NCBI RefSeq assembly: GCF_010500215.1
Contig: NZ_JAAGOY010000004.1
Coordinates: forward strand, 434,001-498,000
Source of the DNA: Aliiroseovarius sp. PrR006
GTDB lineage: Bacteria; Pseudomonadota; Alphaproteobacteria; Rhodobacterales; Rhodobacteraceae
DNA: 64,000 nucleotides
Direction: 5' to 3'
Both the position numbers and the translations under genes were made by a program. This document shows, in pieces, positions 7,955-18,211 of the stretch. Within the stretch, counting starts at the first letter, position 1, and every line of letters begins with the position of its first letter. The notes under the pieces were generated by a model. It ran no database searches, was not told the DNA's origin, and saw only the letters and a list, made by a program, of their open reading frames with translations.

Positions 7955-8787
7955 TTTTTAGCTCCTGCATAGATCGCTCTTGATCGCTCATTGACCAAGG
8001 ACATGTCGATGATCAGGCAGACATCGGTGGTGTTGAAGACATGATCGACAAACGCGCCCTCTCCTACGAAACCGCCAAGGCGGAGATAGCCTTTGATTAG
8101 TGCCGGAACCGCGCGCATGGCAGCGGGCCGGTTGATGTCGCTTTCCGGCATCAGATCCATCGGTTGAAACACGTCTGGCTGCGCGCGAGCGCGGATGGCT
8201 TTGGGCGCAAGGTGACGGTGATGCAGCAAGGACAGAGGCGCCTTCAGTGCATCAATATCCGTCCCATGGAACGAGGCCACGCCGAACAGGATCTCAATCC
8301 CATGTTCCTCGACATATTTGGCCAATCCGCCCCATAGATGCATCATCGCCGCCCCGCCACGATAATCCGGATGCAGGCAAGACCGCCCCAATTCCAAGAG
8401 GTTACGGCCCGAGTCTTTCAAGATGCGGAGGTCATACTCGGCTTCAGAATAGAAATGGCCTGGCCCGTCAGGCGTGTTCAACTTGTCCCCATGCAGCAGC
8501 CGGTACACCCCAACCGCAGGGGACCCGTCGCGGGCGTGATCAAACAGGATCAAATGATCATAAAACGGATCAAACGCATCACGCTCCAACCCGTTTTCGT
8601 GGTCCACCAAAGGACCATCCCCGCCCAATTCACGCACAAAGACATCGTAACGCAGCCGTTGTGCTGCGATCAGATCTGCGTCACTCTGGGCCAGTCTCAG
8701 TTCAAAATCGGGCGCAGTCATTCGGATTAACCATTTGATAACCTTGTTCAGCTCATATGGCTCAGACACCGGACGCGCAATGGGCAT
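7951..8787 (-). CDS. olsB: Ornithine-acyl[ACP] N-acyltransferase
   Basis: A 278-residue GNAT-fold protein of the OlsB family. Recognisable blocks are AAQRLRYDVFVRELG (residues about 42-56), a GRSCLHPDYRGG stretch (about 135-146) and FGVASFHGTDID. OlsB transfers a 3-hydroxyacyl chain from acyl carrier protein to ornithine, the first step in making phosphorus-free ornithine lipids. The start at 8787 is supported by AAGGTG eight bases upstream. A shorter start at 8721 lacks a ribosome site. It is coupled to olsA; DUF3553 lies 12 bases upstream. Confidence 0.87.
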   Translation of the reverse strand: MPIARPVSEPYELNKVIKWLIRMTAPDFELRLAQSDADLIAAQRLRYDVFVRELGGDGPLVDHENGLERDAFDPFYDHLILFDHARDGSPAVGVYRLLHGDKLNTPDGPGHFYSEAEYDLRILKDSGRNLLELGRSCLHPDYRGGAAMMHLWGGLAKYVEEHGIEILFGVASFHGTDIDALKAPLSLLHHRHLAPKAIRARAQPDVFQPMDLMPESDINRPAAMRAVPALIKGYLRLGGFVGEGAFVDHVFNTTDVCLIIDMSLVNERSRAIYAGAKK

Positions 8788-8799
8788 CCGCGCGGCACC

Positions 8800-8997
8800 T
8801 TAGCGTTCAGGAGGCGTAAATACAGGCATCAAGTCAACATGTTCAATCATGATCACCTGCTTCCCGGCGTGCTCAAAATTCACCGTGACGCGTCCACCGA
8901 TATTGGATTGCACCTGCCCCAGCCCCCAATCGGTTTTTTGCGGGTGACGCACCAACATTCCCGGCTCAAGAAGTGATCCAATTCCCATGACACTCAT
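8800..8997 (-). CDS. DUF3553 domain protein
   Basis: A 65-residue protein matching the DUF3553 pattern: LEPGMLVRHPQKTDWGLGQVQS followed by a GGRVTVNFEHAGKQV segment, an SH3-like small beta fold resembling the CarD/RNA-polymerase-interacting N-terminal domain. Function unknown. It lies 12 bases before olsB, whose ribosome site overlaps its stop, so it is probably the first gene of the ols operon. Its start is only 18 bases from the divergent chpT start, so the two promoters must overlap coding sequence. Confidence 0.82.
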   Translation of the reverse strand: MSVMGIGSLLEPGMLVRHPQKTDWGLGQVQSNIGGRVTVNFEHAGKQVIMIEHVDLMPVFTPPER

Positions 8998-9015
8998 CCC
9001 TATCAGGCTTCAAAC

Positions 9016-9615
9016 ATGACCAAACAAGACCGCGACCTGACCGCGTTGATCGGATCCCGTATCTGCCATGACCTTATCAGCCCTTTGGGCGCGATCGGCA
9101 ATGGGGTAGAGCTGTTGCAGCTTTCTGGCATGGGGGATAGCCCCGAAATGGCGCTGATTGCAGAGAGCGTGACCAACGCAAACTTGCGGATCCGCTTTTT
9201 CCGCGTGGCGTTTGGCGCTGCGGCAGACGGCCAATCGCTGTCCGAGAAGGAAATCCGCGCGGTGCTGGCCCCCGGCGTCGATGGGCGCAAGATCAACATC
9301 AATTGGCAACCCGCAGGTGATCTGCCACGGGCCGAGGTCAAGCTGGCCTTCCTCGCGCTGCAGTGTTTTGAAAGCGCGATGCCGTGGGGTGGTCACCTGA
9401 CGGTGTCACGCGCGGGTGGGCGCTGGCAGATGTCCGCGCAGGGCGAACGCTTGAACATCAATCCTGATCTGTGGGCTTTGCTGTCGGCAGGTAATCCTGA
9501 CGTTGAGGTCCCGCCAGCTCAGGTCCATTTCGCTTTGGTTCGGCCGGAATTGCAACGGCAAGACCGTTCGGCCACGGTTCGGACCGCAGATCACTCCATC
9601 GACCTGACCTTCTGA
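9016..9615 (+). CDS. chpT: Histidine phosphotransferase ChpT
   Basis: A 199-residue protein. RICHDLISPLGAIGNGVELL (residues 15-34) contains the phospho-accepting His18 followed by Asp, the ChpT signature; the rest resembles a degenerate histidine-kinase ATPase fold. In Caulobacter ChpT relays phosphate from CckA to the master regulators CtrA and CpdR. In Rhodobacterales the same relay controls motility, gene-transfer agents and quorum-linked traits. CckA and CtrA genes are not in the window. Confidence 0.88.
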   Translation: MTKQDRDLTALIGSRICHDLISPLGAIGNGVELLQLSGMGDSPEMALIAESVTNANLRIRFFRVAFGAAADGQSLSEKEIRAVLAPGVDGRKININWQPAGDLPRAEVKLAFLALQCFESAMPWGGHLTVSRAGGRWQMSAQGERLNINPDLWALLSAGNPDVEVPPAQVHFALVRPELQRQDRSATVRTADHSIDLTF

Positions 9616-9621
9616 ACGAAA

Positions 9622-9643
9622 AAGCCGCCCCTTAGGGCGGCTT
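9622..9643. terminator. Bidirectional terminator between chpT and proA
   Basis: AAGCCGCCC and GGGCGGCTT pair perfectly over nine bp around a CTTA loop. A-rich on the left and T-rich on the right, it can serve both convergent genes. Confidence 0.85.
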
Positions 9644-9649
9644 CTTAAC

Positions 9650-10897
9650 TCAGGCGCGTGTGGTGCCGTCACCCACGACCAGATACTTGAACGAAGTCAA
9701 TTGCTTGGAGCCCACCGGGCCGCGTGCATGCATCTTGCCGGTCGCGATCCCGATCTCGGCCCCCATGCCAAACTCGCCGCCATCGGCAAACTGGGTCGAG
9801 GCATTGCGCATCAGGATCGCGCTGTCCAGACGCGTAAAGAAGTGATCCGCGGTCGCATCATTTTCCGTCATGATCGCATCCGTATGAGACGAGGAATAAC
9901 GGTTGATATGGTCAATCGCGCCGTCCACATCATCGACCAGCTTGGCGGCGATGATGCTGTCCAGATACTCGGTTCCCCAATCGTCTTCGGTTGCAGCGAC
10001 ACTGCCTGTCAAACCTTCGCCTACGCGCACTTCAACCCCGGCGGCCATCAGATCATCGATCACCGCCTGCCCCAATTCCTGCGCACCGCGGTGGATCAGC
10101 AGGCACTCGGCCGAGCCGCAAATCCCGGTCCGGCGAGTCTTGGCGTTCATCACCACGTTCCGGGTCTTTTCGACGTCGGCATCCTTGTCGATATAGATAT
10201 GCACGATGCCTTCCAGATGGGCGAAAACCGGCACGCGGGCCTCGCGTTGGACCAGACCAACAAGCCCTTTACCGCCGCGCGGTACGATTACGTCTACATG
10301 GTCCGTCATGGTCAGCAACTCGCTGACCGCGGCGCGATCGCGGGTCGGGATCAACTGAATGGCGTCCTCGGGCAGATCTGCGGCGCGCAGTCCATCCTGG
10401 AGACATTCATGGATCAGCCCTGCCGAATGAAAGCTCTCCGAGCCACCACGCAAGATCACCGCGTTCCCGGCCTTCAGGCACAGCGCACCCGCATCTGCGG
10501 TCACATTGGGGCGGCTTTCGTAGATCACACCAATTACACCCAACGGGGTACGCACGCGGCGAATGTTCAGGCCCGAGGGACGGTCCCATTCCTCCATCAC
10601 CTCGCCGACCGGGTCATCTTGCGCGGCTACGGCACGCAGTCCGTCGCACATACCCTTGATGCGGTCTTCATCCAGCATCAGACGGTCCATCATCGCGTCC
10701 GACAGACCTTTATTGCGTCCAAACTCCATGTCTTTTTCGTTGGCTGCGATGATCTGGGCACGACGTTCCCAGCAGGCATCGGCCGCGGCCATCAAGGCCT
10801 TTTCCTTGGCCTCGGCTGGCGCGAAAGCAAGGTCACGTGCGGCCGCGCGGGCGCGGGTGCCAATGTCGGTCATCATGGTTTTGATGTCGTCGCTCAT
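9650..10897 (-). CDS. proA: Glutamate-5-semialdehyde dehydrogenase (gamma-glutamyl phosphate reductase)
   Basis: A 415-residue aldehyde-dehydrogenase-fold enzyme that reduces gamma-glutamyl phosphate with NADPH in proline synthesis. The catalytic cysteine is in RTGICGSAE. Other conserved blocks are [31 protein letters not shown] and, near the C terminus, the [22 protein letters not shown] signature. Length is normal. GGAGA precedes the ATG. It lies 39 bases downstream of proB, in the obgE-proB-proA operon. Confidence 0.96.
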   Translation of the reverse strand: MSDDIKTMMTDIGTRARAAARDLAFAPAEAKEKALMAAADACWERRAQIIAANEKDMEFGRNKGLSDAMMDRLMLDEDRIKGMCDGLRAVAAQDDPVGEVMEEWDRPSGLNIRRVRTPLGVIGVIYESRPNVTADAGALCLKAGNAVILRGGSESFHSAGLIHECLQDGLRAADLPEDAIQLIPTRDRAAVSELLTMTDHVDVIVPRGGKGLVGLVQREARVPVFAHLEGIVHIYIDKDADVEKTRNVVMNAKTRRTGICGSAECLLIHRGAQELGQAVIDDLMAAGVEVRVGEGLTGSVAATEDDWGTEYLDSIIAAKLVDDVDGAIDHINRYSSSHTDAIMTENDATADHFFTRLDSAILMRNASTQFADGGEFGMGAEIGIATGKMHARGPVGSKQLTSFKYLVVGDGTTRA

Positions 10898-10936
10898 CTT
10901 GCTTTCTCCGTTAAGGTGGTCTTGTATCTTGCTGTT

Positions 10937-13086
<2,150 letters not shown>

Positions 13087-13150
13087 TCACAGGCGATAGA
13101 GGGAAATTGGCCGAGGCTCAAGTCCAGAGCCTGCAGCAAGGGCAATTGGA

Positions 13151-13552
13151 TCAGCTTTCTGGTCGCAAAAGCTGAAAAACACGCAATGGAGCGCATCCGT
13201 CCCGTGCGACACTGTGGCCCGTACTGCCATCAAGCTCTTCAAAGCCCAGCTTTTTCAAGACATGGGCCGAGGCGGGATTGTCCGAAAACGCATCGGCGCG
13301 GATGATCGGCCAGTCATAGGTTGCCCGGCAATGGTCGACCAGCGTGCCCTCCAGCAAGACCACGCCCACCATGCCATGTGCAGGATCAAACGGCTGGCAC
13401 CGTTCGCGCGTCAGATTGGGATCTGCGGGATGGGGCCATGTCGCTGTCATGCGCGCGACGTCAATGTCCGAGACAAGGTCATACAAGGCATCGAAATCAG
13501 AGCGCTGACAGCGCCGCATGGTCAGGCGTTCACTGACAAGGCACGTTTTCAC
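13151..13552 (-). pseudogene. GNAT acetyltransferase with internal in-frame deletion
   Basis: 133 codons from GTG 13552, which overlaps the stop of the upstream GNAT gene (GTGA) and sits behind GGGAGG. The N-terminal part (LTMRRCQRSDFDALYDLV) and C-terminal part (DAFSDNPASAHVLKKLGFEE) align well with its two GNAT neighbours. About 30 residues are missing between VVLLEGTLV and DHCRATYDW. That gap covers the acetyl-CoA motif A, the R/Q-x-x-G-x-G/A loop seen as RKHHGRGVM in the neighbour. The frame is open but the product should not bind acetyl-CoA, so it is probably a decaying gene. Confidence 0.65.
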
Positions 13553-14067
13553 TGCCTTGCCTCCCAATCGGGACGCGACAGGCTGAGCTTGATCAGCACT
13601 TCGTCACAACTGCGCGACACGCAATGCGCCTTTTCGGTCTTCCCGGTATCCTTAAACCCCAGCCCCATTAGCACCGCGCGCGAAGCGTGGTTGCCCGTGA
13701 AGTGGCCCGAGCCAATCTGGTCAAGATCCGTGGTCGCAAAAACTTGCGTAATCAAAGCACCAGCGGCTTCGCGCATGACGCCCCGGCCATGATGCTTGCG
13801 CCCCAGCCAATAGCCGAGCGTCGGGTCAAGTCCGACCACGCCCAAAACCTCGCCACCCTCGTCGATGGCCAATCCACCTAGCGGATTGGAGCTGGCGAGA
13901 TAGTCCAGAAACCCATCAAAATCCGCCCGCGTGTAGGGATGCGGCACAACCGTCAGCCAGCGCGCCACCTCGATATCATCAAGCAGCGCAACCACCTGAT
14001 CACCGTCATCGGGCGTCAGGGGACGAAGCGTAAACCGCGCCGTCCTGATCTGAATATTGTGTTCCAT
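13549..14067 (-). CDS. GNAT family N-acetyltransferase (RimJ/RimL type)
   Basis: A 172-residue GNAT protein with RFTLRPLTPDDGDQVV at the N terminus, a GYWLGRKHHGRGVMREA motif A (acetyl-CoA pyrophosphate loop) and NHASRAVLMGLGF near the C terminus. The target is unknown; RimL-like enzymes acetylate protein N termini or small amines. It is the middle of three tandem GNAT genes, nine bases after the first and overlapping the third. Confidence 0.82.
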   Translation of the reverse strand: MEHNIQIRTARFTLRPLTPDDGDQVVALLDDIEVARWLTVVPHPYTRADFDGFLDYLASSNPLGGLAIDEGGEVLGVVGLDPTLGYWLGRKHHGRGVMREAAGALITQVFATTDLDQIGSGHFTGNHASRAVLMGLGFKDTGKTEKAHCVSRSCDEVLIKLSLSRPDWEARQ

Positions 14068-14076
14068 GGCAAAGCG

Positions 14077-14616
14077 TTACGCCATCTTTTTGACGTACGT
14101 CCAGGTCGGAACATTGGCGCCGCGCGCCACCGAATGGCTTTCCGCGTCGCCAATATACTCGAACCCTGCATGGGTCAGCACACGGGCGGAGGCCGGGTTA
14201 TCCTGAAAGACTTCTGCAAAGATGGTGCTGTTATTCTGAGGGTTCGCCTCGATCAGCGCACAGACGGCTTCCGACGCTATGCCCGAGTTCCAGAACCCCG
14301 GCGCGACCCAATAGCCCAACTGGCTTTGCCCACGATCCAGCGCGTTCAGCGTAATCACGCCCAGAACGTCATCTTGATCTTCACGCAAACTGTCCATGAC
14401 CCAGACATCCTCGTTCCGGTCCTCGGCCAGAGCACGATCAATAAATGCTTCGGTTACACCCGGCGGAAGCGGATGCGGGATCGAGCGCGTGGCCTCGGCC
14501 ACCCGTTTGTCCGAGACAGACAGGACCAAAGCCCCAAGATCGGATTGCCGTACAGGGCGCAGCACAAAACGTTCCGCCTGAATGGTCGGCTGAGTTCTGA
14601 TATCTACATGCTTCAT
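14077..14616 (-). CDS. GNAT family N-acetyltransferase (RimJ/RimL type)
   Basis: A 179-residue GNAT protein. The start ATG 14616 follows GAGGAGG, which excludes the longer frame from 14649. It shows AERFVLRPVRQSDLGALV, then QLGYWVAPGFWNSGIASEAV (motif A, with NSGIA replacing the usual RGxGxA) and QDNPASARVLTHAGFEYIG. The substrate is unknown. It heads the three-gene GNAT cluster, which probably arose by tandem duplication, and follows the rplU-rpmA terminator. Confidence 0.82.
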   Translation of the reverse strand: MKHVDIRTQPTIQAERFVLRPVRQSDLGALVLSVSDKRVAEATRSIPHPLPPGVTEAFIDRALAEDRNEDVWVMDSLREDQDDVLGVITLNALDRGQSQLGYWVAPGFWNSGIASEAVCALIEANPQNNSTIFAEVFQDNPASARVLTHAGFEYIGDAESHSVARGANVPTWTYVKKMA

Positions 14617-14749
14617 GGCTTTCCCTCCTCTGAAAAGCGCTGAATGCACCGTCCGTTCTTCCCGTGAAGGCCATAACGTATTCCGCGTTTCTGGCGCTTT
14701 TAGGGCGTTCGTATGAACGTTGGATGAACAGGCAAGTAAGTACTACAAA

Positions 14750-14786
14750 CAAAAAGAAAAGGGGCCGGCTATCACAGCCGGCCCCT
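14750..14786 (-). terminator. Rho-independent terminator of rplU-rpmA
   Basis: AGGGGCCGGCT pairs perfectly with AGCCGGCCCCT over 11 bp around a 5-base loop. On the minus strand it is followed by TTTTCTTTTTG. It lies 28 bases after the rpmA stop. Confidence 0.93.
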
Positions 14787-14814
14787 GAAATTTCACAACC
14801 TCGTTAGGTTCGGC

Positions 14815-15084
14815 TTACTCAGCGGCCTCCGCCACTGGGAGAACCGAAATAAAGGTGCGGCCTTTCAGGCCTTTGTGGAATTTGACGGTGCCTTCGCTGG
14901 TTGCAAAGATGGTGTGATCTTTGCCCATGCCAACATTGTCACCCGGCCACATCTTGGTACCGCGCTGACGCACGATGATGTTGCCCGGGATCACAACCTG
15001 ACCACCGTATTTCTTTACACCAAGGCGACGACCGGCTGAGTCGCGGCCGTTACGGGATGAACCGCCTGCTTTTTTATGTGCCAT
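14815..15084 (-). CDS. rpmA: 50S ribosomal protein L27
   Basis: An 89-residue protein beginning [20 protein letters not shown], the canonical L27 N terminus that reaches the peptidyl transferase centre, then [28 protein letters not shown] precedes the ATG. It lies 21 bases after rplU in the standard rplU-rpmA operon. Confidence 0.98.
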   Translation of the reverse strand: MAHKKAGGSSRNGRDSAGRRLGVKKYGGQVVIPGNIIVRQRGTKMWPGDNVGMGKDHTIFATSEGTVKFHKGLKGRTFISVLPVAEAAE

Positions 15085-15105
15085 GCTATCTCTCCTTAGC
15101 TCTTG

Positions 15106-15747
15106 TTAGCCGTTGGCCAGTTCTTTGGCCTGCTCTACCCAGCCTTCACGCTCGATACGGCCTTTGAACGACAGTTTCTCGTCGAACTCAGCGATATCAG
15201 CTTCGCCCCAAGCGGCGATCTGAGCAAAGGTGGTGATGCCAGCGTCCAGCAGTTTCTTCTCAAGCGCGGGGCCAACGCCCGACAGCTTTTTCAGATCGTC
15301 AGCACCAGCGGGTGCTTCTGCCTTGGCGGCTTTCTTCGGAGCTGCTTTCTTTGCAGGCGCTTTGGCCGGAGCAGCCGCTGCAACAGCAGCACCCGATACC
15401 GAACCTGCACCGATGGCAGCTTTCACGCCCGACTTGTCGGCACCCTTTTCCAGAATGTCGGTTACGCGGAGCAGCGTCAGTTGCTGACGGTGACCCTTGG
15501 TGCGCTTCGAGCTGTGCTTACGGCGACGCTTCACGAAGTGAATGACTTTTTCGCCTTTGATCTGGTCGATGACTTCTGCCTGTACACCAGCACCTTCTAC
15601 GGTGGGGGCGCCAACAGTCGAGCCGACCATCAGAATCTCGTTGAACTGGACTGTCTCGCCAGCATCGGCCGCCAGCTTTTCAACGCGCAGAACGTCGCCA
15701 GCCTGGACCTTATACTGCTTGCCGCCGGTTTTCATAACCGCAAACAT
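15106..15747 (-). CDS. rplU: 50S ribosomal protein L21 with C-terminal helix-hairpin-helix extension
   Basis: A 213-residue protein. Residues 1-103 are L21 (MFAVMKTGGKQYKVQAGD, then VIHFVKRRRKHSSKRTKGHRQ). An Ala/Lys/Pro-rich linker follows (about 120-150), then a helix-hairpin-helix-like domain (LKKLSGVGPALEKKLLDAGITTF, about 157-179). E. coli L21 stops near residue 103; this extension is a feature of Rhodobacterales. The start ATG 15747 follows GAAGGAAG. An in-frame ATG at 15861 would add 38 residues without L21 similarity. Confidence 0.95.
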   Translation of the reverse strand: MFAVMKTGGKQYKVQAGDVLRVEKLAADAGETVQFNEILMVGSTVGAPTVEGAGVQAEVIDQIKGEKVIHFVKRRRKHSSKRTKGHRQQLTLLRVTDILEKGADKSGVKAAIGAGSVSGAAVAAAAPAKAPAKKAAPKKAAKAEAPAGADDLKKLSGVGPALEKKLLDAGITTFAQIAAWGEADIAEFDEKLSFKGRIEREGWVEQAKELANG

Positions 15748-15776
15748 ATGATCTTCCTTCATAATCCGCGTCCTGT

Positions 15777-15810
15777 GGCCCCGACTTATGCCGGTGTTTG
15801 ACGAAGGGCC
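15777..15810 (-). promoter_or_regulatory. Possible stem-loop in the rplU leader
   Basis: In the mRNA leader GGCCC pairs with GGGCC about 24 bases apart, ahead of the rplU ribosome site. A role in autogenous control by L21 or L27 is conceivable but rests only on position. Confidence 0.3.
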
Positions 15811-15904
15811 AATCCCTTCAATTGCCTCGAACTGCGCATCCGCCACTTGCGTTTTGGACATAGATTTCTAGCCCCGCACGGGAAAATCCCGGCAGGAATG
15901 GCGG

Positions 15905-15933
15905 CTTATCGGGTGGATCGGGTTGAAAGTCAA
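15905..15933 (-). promoter_or_regulatory. Promoter of rplU-rpmA
   Basis: On the minus strand TTGACT and GATAAG are separated by 17 bases, about 160 bases before the rplU start. It is a good sigma70-type match and leaves a leader of about 150 bases. Confidence 0.6.
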
Positions 15934-16048
15934 GACTTTTACACAAGCGCATCATGCTTATTTTCAAGGTCACCGGCTGGGCCTTGCAGGTCTGTGCTGG
16001 TCATAATAGCCAAGTGCTGAATGCCTTTCCAGCCTGAATAGGTCCGAC

Positions 16049-18208
16049 ATGCTGCCTTTGAACTCAAATCAGATCCCTGCCCTGTTTCAAAAAGCAGGCA
16101 ATCTTGCACGATCAGGCAAGCCGGATGAGGCGCTGAAGGTTCTGACGCAGCTTCAGACCATGGCGCCCAACCGGGCCGAGGTCCCGTTTCAGATCGCGCA
16201 ACTTCATCAACAGATGGGCCAAACCGACGCGGCTCTGAAAGCTTATGGCACAGCGGCACGCTTGGCCCCGTCCGAAATCACCGTCTGGCGGGCCTACTCT
16301 AATCTGGCGCTCACCCTTGATGCGTCAACGCGCGCCATGGTCGCCAAGCAGCTGAAGAAAGCGAAGCTGCCGCAAGCAGAGTTGAAAAGACTGACAGCCG
16401 TTTTGAAGGGATCCGGATCCAGCACCAAACGCGTCAGCAAGACCGCTTCCAAGGCCGAGATCGACGCGCTGACCGCTCTTCTGAATGCAGGCCGTGCAAA
16501 AGAGGCTGAGGCGCAGGCTCGCGCGCTTCTGGTGCGAGGTGCAAACGAAGCCGTATCGATGGTCCACGGCGTCGCACTTGCCGCTTTGGGGCAGCCCGAC
16601 AAGGCCGAAGAAGCCTTCAAAACTGCGCTGGCTGCCGATCCTGACTATGGCGAGGCGCTGGCGCAATATGGGCAATTCTTGATGCAGCAAACACGGCGCA
16701 GCGAGGCCCGCAAGGTTCTGGAGCACGCTCGTCGGATCATTCCCGACAACCCGATTGTCCTTGGCAACCTTGGCTTGGTTTACACCGACATCAATGCTCC
16801 GCGTGAAGCGATCGAATGCCTAGATGCCCTGCTAAAAAAAGTACCCGATAACGCTGCCGGGTTGTTCACCCGTGCCAAGGCGCGTCTGACGCTGGAAGAT
16901 GCTGCCGGGACGCTTGAAGATCTAGACGCGCTGGCTGCTAAATCTGCCCCGACAGGCGAGATGCTGGCGCTACGCGCGATGGCGGAAAATCTGCTGGGCA
17001 ATGTCGAGGCCTCGCGCAAGGCCATTGATGCGGCGCTTCAGACGGATCCGAACCACCTGCGTGTCGTGACACTGGCCGCCAATCTGCTTCAACGCAGCGG
17101 TGACTTCGACGCCGCGGAAAAGGTACTGCGCGACGCCATTGCACGTGGGGCCCGATCGGGCGGGGTTTATCGCATGGTCGCGCAGGGCCGAAAGCTGGAC
17201 AGAGATGACCCGCTGATCGACGAGATGAAAGACCTGTGGGATCACCCTGACCTGCCGGATGAGGCCAGGATTGATCTGGGGTATGGTCTTGCAAAGGTGA
17301 TGGAAGACCACAAAGAGGCCGAAGCTGCCTGGACCTATCTGTCGCGTGCGAACGACGTGATGGCTGGTCTTCACCCCCATGACATGACCAAGGAACAAGG
17401 TGATTTCGATCGTTTCAAAGCGTTCATGAAGGACTTTGATCCAGACCGCATTGGCAGCTGTGGCTATGCGCAGAACAGCACCATCTTCATCACCGGCCTG
17501 CCGCGCTCCGGCACGACGCTGGTCGAACAAATCCTTGCCAGCCATTCGACGGTAACCGGTGGGGATGAGCTGGGGATATTCCATCCCTTGGGCTTCGAAC
17601 AGGTGGCGAAAGTCGCCCGCGCAGGCGGACATATCAGTGACATGACGGACGCGCAGCTGGAAGATCTTGGCCGCGCCTATCAGAACGCCGTCGACACCCG
17701 CCTGCCGAATGCGGATCGGATCACGGATAAGACGATCTCGACCTATCAGATTGCGCCATTGGCGTGGCTTGCCATGCCCAATGCCAAGATCGTCGCCCTG
17801 CGCCGTGACCCACGTGACAATCTGTGGTCCATCTTCAAGAACCGCTTTGTGGCCGGTCTGCATCTCTACAGCTATTCTCAGGCCGCATTGGTCCAAACCT
17901 ATCGCCTGTACACCGAATATCTTGATCTGTGGCGCGAACTTGCCCCGGACCGGATTTACGAAATTTCCTATGAGGCTCTGGTCGACGATCCGGAAACCGA
18001 AATCCGCAAACTTCTAAAGTTCTGCGATCTGGAGTGGGAAGACGCCTGTCTGGACTTCCACAAAACCAAGCGCGATGTGAAAACTCTGTCGGTCGCGCAG
18101 GTGCGCCAGCCGCTTTACAAAAGTTCGGTCGGCAAGTGGGAGCCCTATGCCGAGCACCTGACAGAATTGCTGGATGGGCTGGCGAAGATAGACGCCGGGA
18201 AAAGCTAA
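16049..18208 (+). CDS. TPR-repeat protein fused to a sulfotransferase domain
   Basis: A 719-residue protein. Residues about 1-420 are tetratricopeptide repeats, visible as recurring A-x-x-x-x-G-x-x-x-x-A helix pairs such as ALAADPDYGEALAQYGQFL. Residues about 470-710 form a sulfotransferase domain: FITGLPRSGTTLVEQILASH (residues about 479-498) is the PAPS 5'-phosphosulfate loop, and VALRRDPRDNLWSIFKNRF is the 3'-phosphate region. It likely transfers sulfate from PAPS to an unknown acceptor, the TPR arm recognising it. No signal peptide is seen. It converges with the DUF2059 pair. Confidence 0.88.
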   Translation: MLPLNSNQIPALFQKAGNLARSGKPDEALKVLTQLQTMAPNRAEVPFQIAQLHQQMGQTDAALKAYGTAARLAPSEITVWRAYSNLALTLDASTRAMVAKQLKKAKLPQAELKRLTAVLKGSGSSTKRVSKTASKAEIDALTALLNAGRAKEAEAQARALLVRGANEAVSMVHGVALAALGQPDKAEEAFKTALAADPDYGEALAQYGQFLMQQTRRSEARKVLEHARRIIPDNPIVLGNLGLVYTDINAPREAIECLDALLKKVPDNAAGLFTRAKARLTLEDAAGTLEDLDALAAKSAPTGEMLALRAMAENLLGNVEASRKAIDAALQTDPNHLRVVTLAANLLQRSGDFDAAEKVLRDAIARGARSGGVYRMVAQGRKLDRDDPLIDEMKDLWDHPDLPDEARIDLGYGLAKVMEDHKEAEAAWTYLSRANDVMAGLHPHDMTKEQGDFDRFKAFMKDFDPDRIGSCGYAQNSTIFITGLPRSGTTLVEQILASHSTVTGGDELGIFHPLGFEQVAKVARAGGHISDMTDAQLEDLGRAYQNAVDTRLPNADRITDKTISTYQIAPLAWLAMPNAKIVALRRDPRDNLWSIFKNRFVAGLHLYSYSQAALVQTYRLYTEYLDLWRELAPDRIYEISYEALVDDPETEIRKLLKFCDLEWEDACLDFHKTKRDVKTLSVAQVRQPLYKSSVGKWEPYAEHLTELLDGLAKIDAGKS

Positions 18209-18211
18209 GGC

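Noticed and set aside
15748-15861. 38-residue N-terminal extension of L21
   Set aside because: The sequence lacks L21 similarity, and GAAGGAAG lies directly before the internal ATG 15747.
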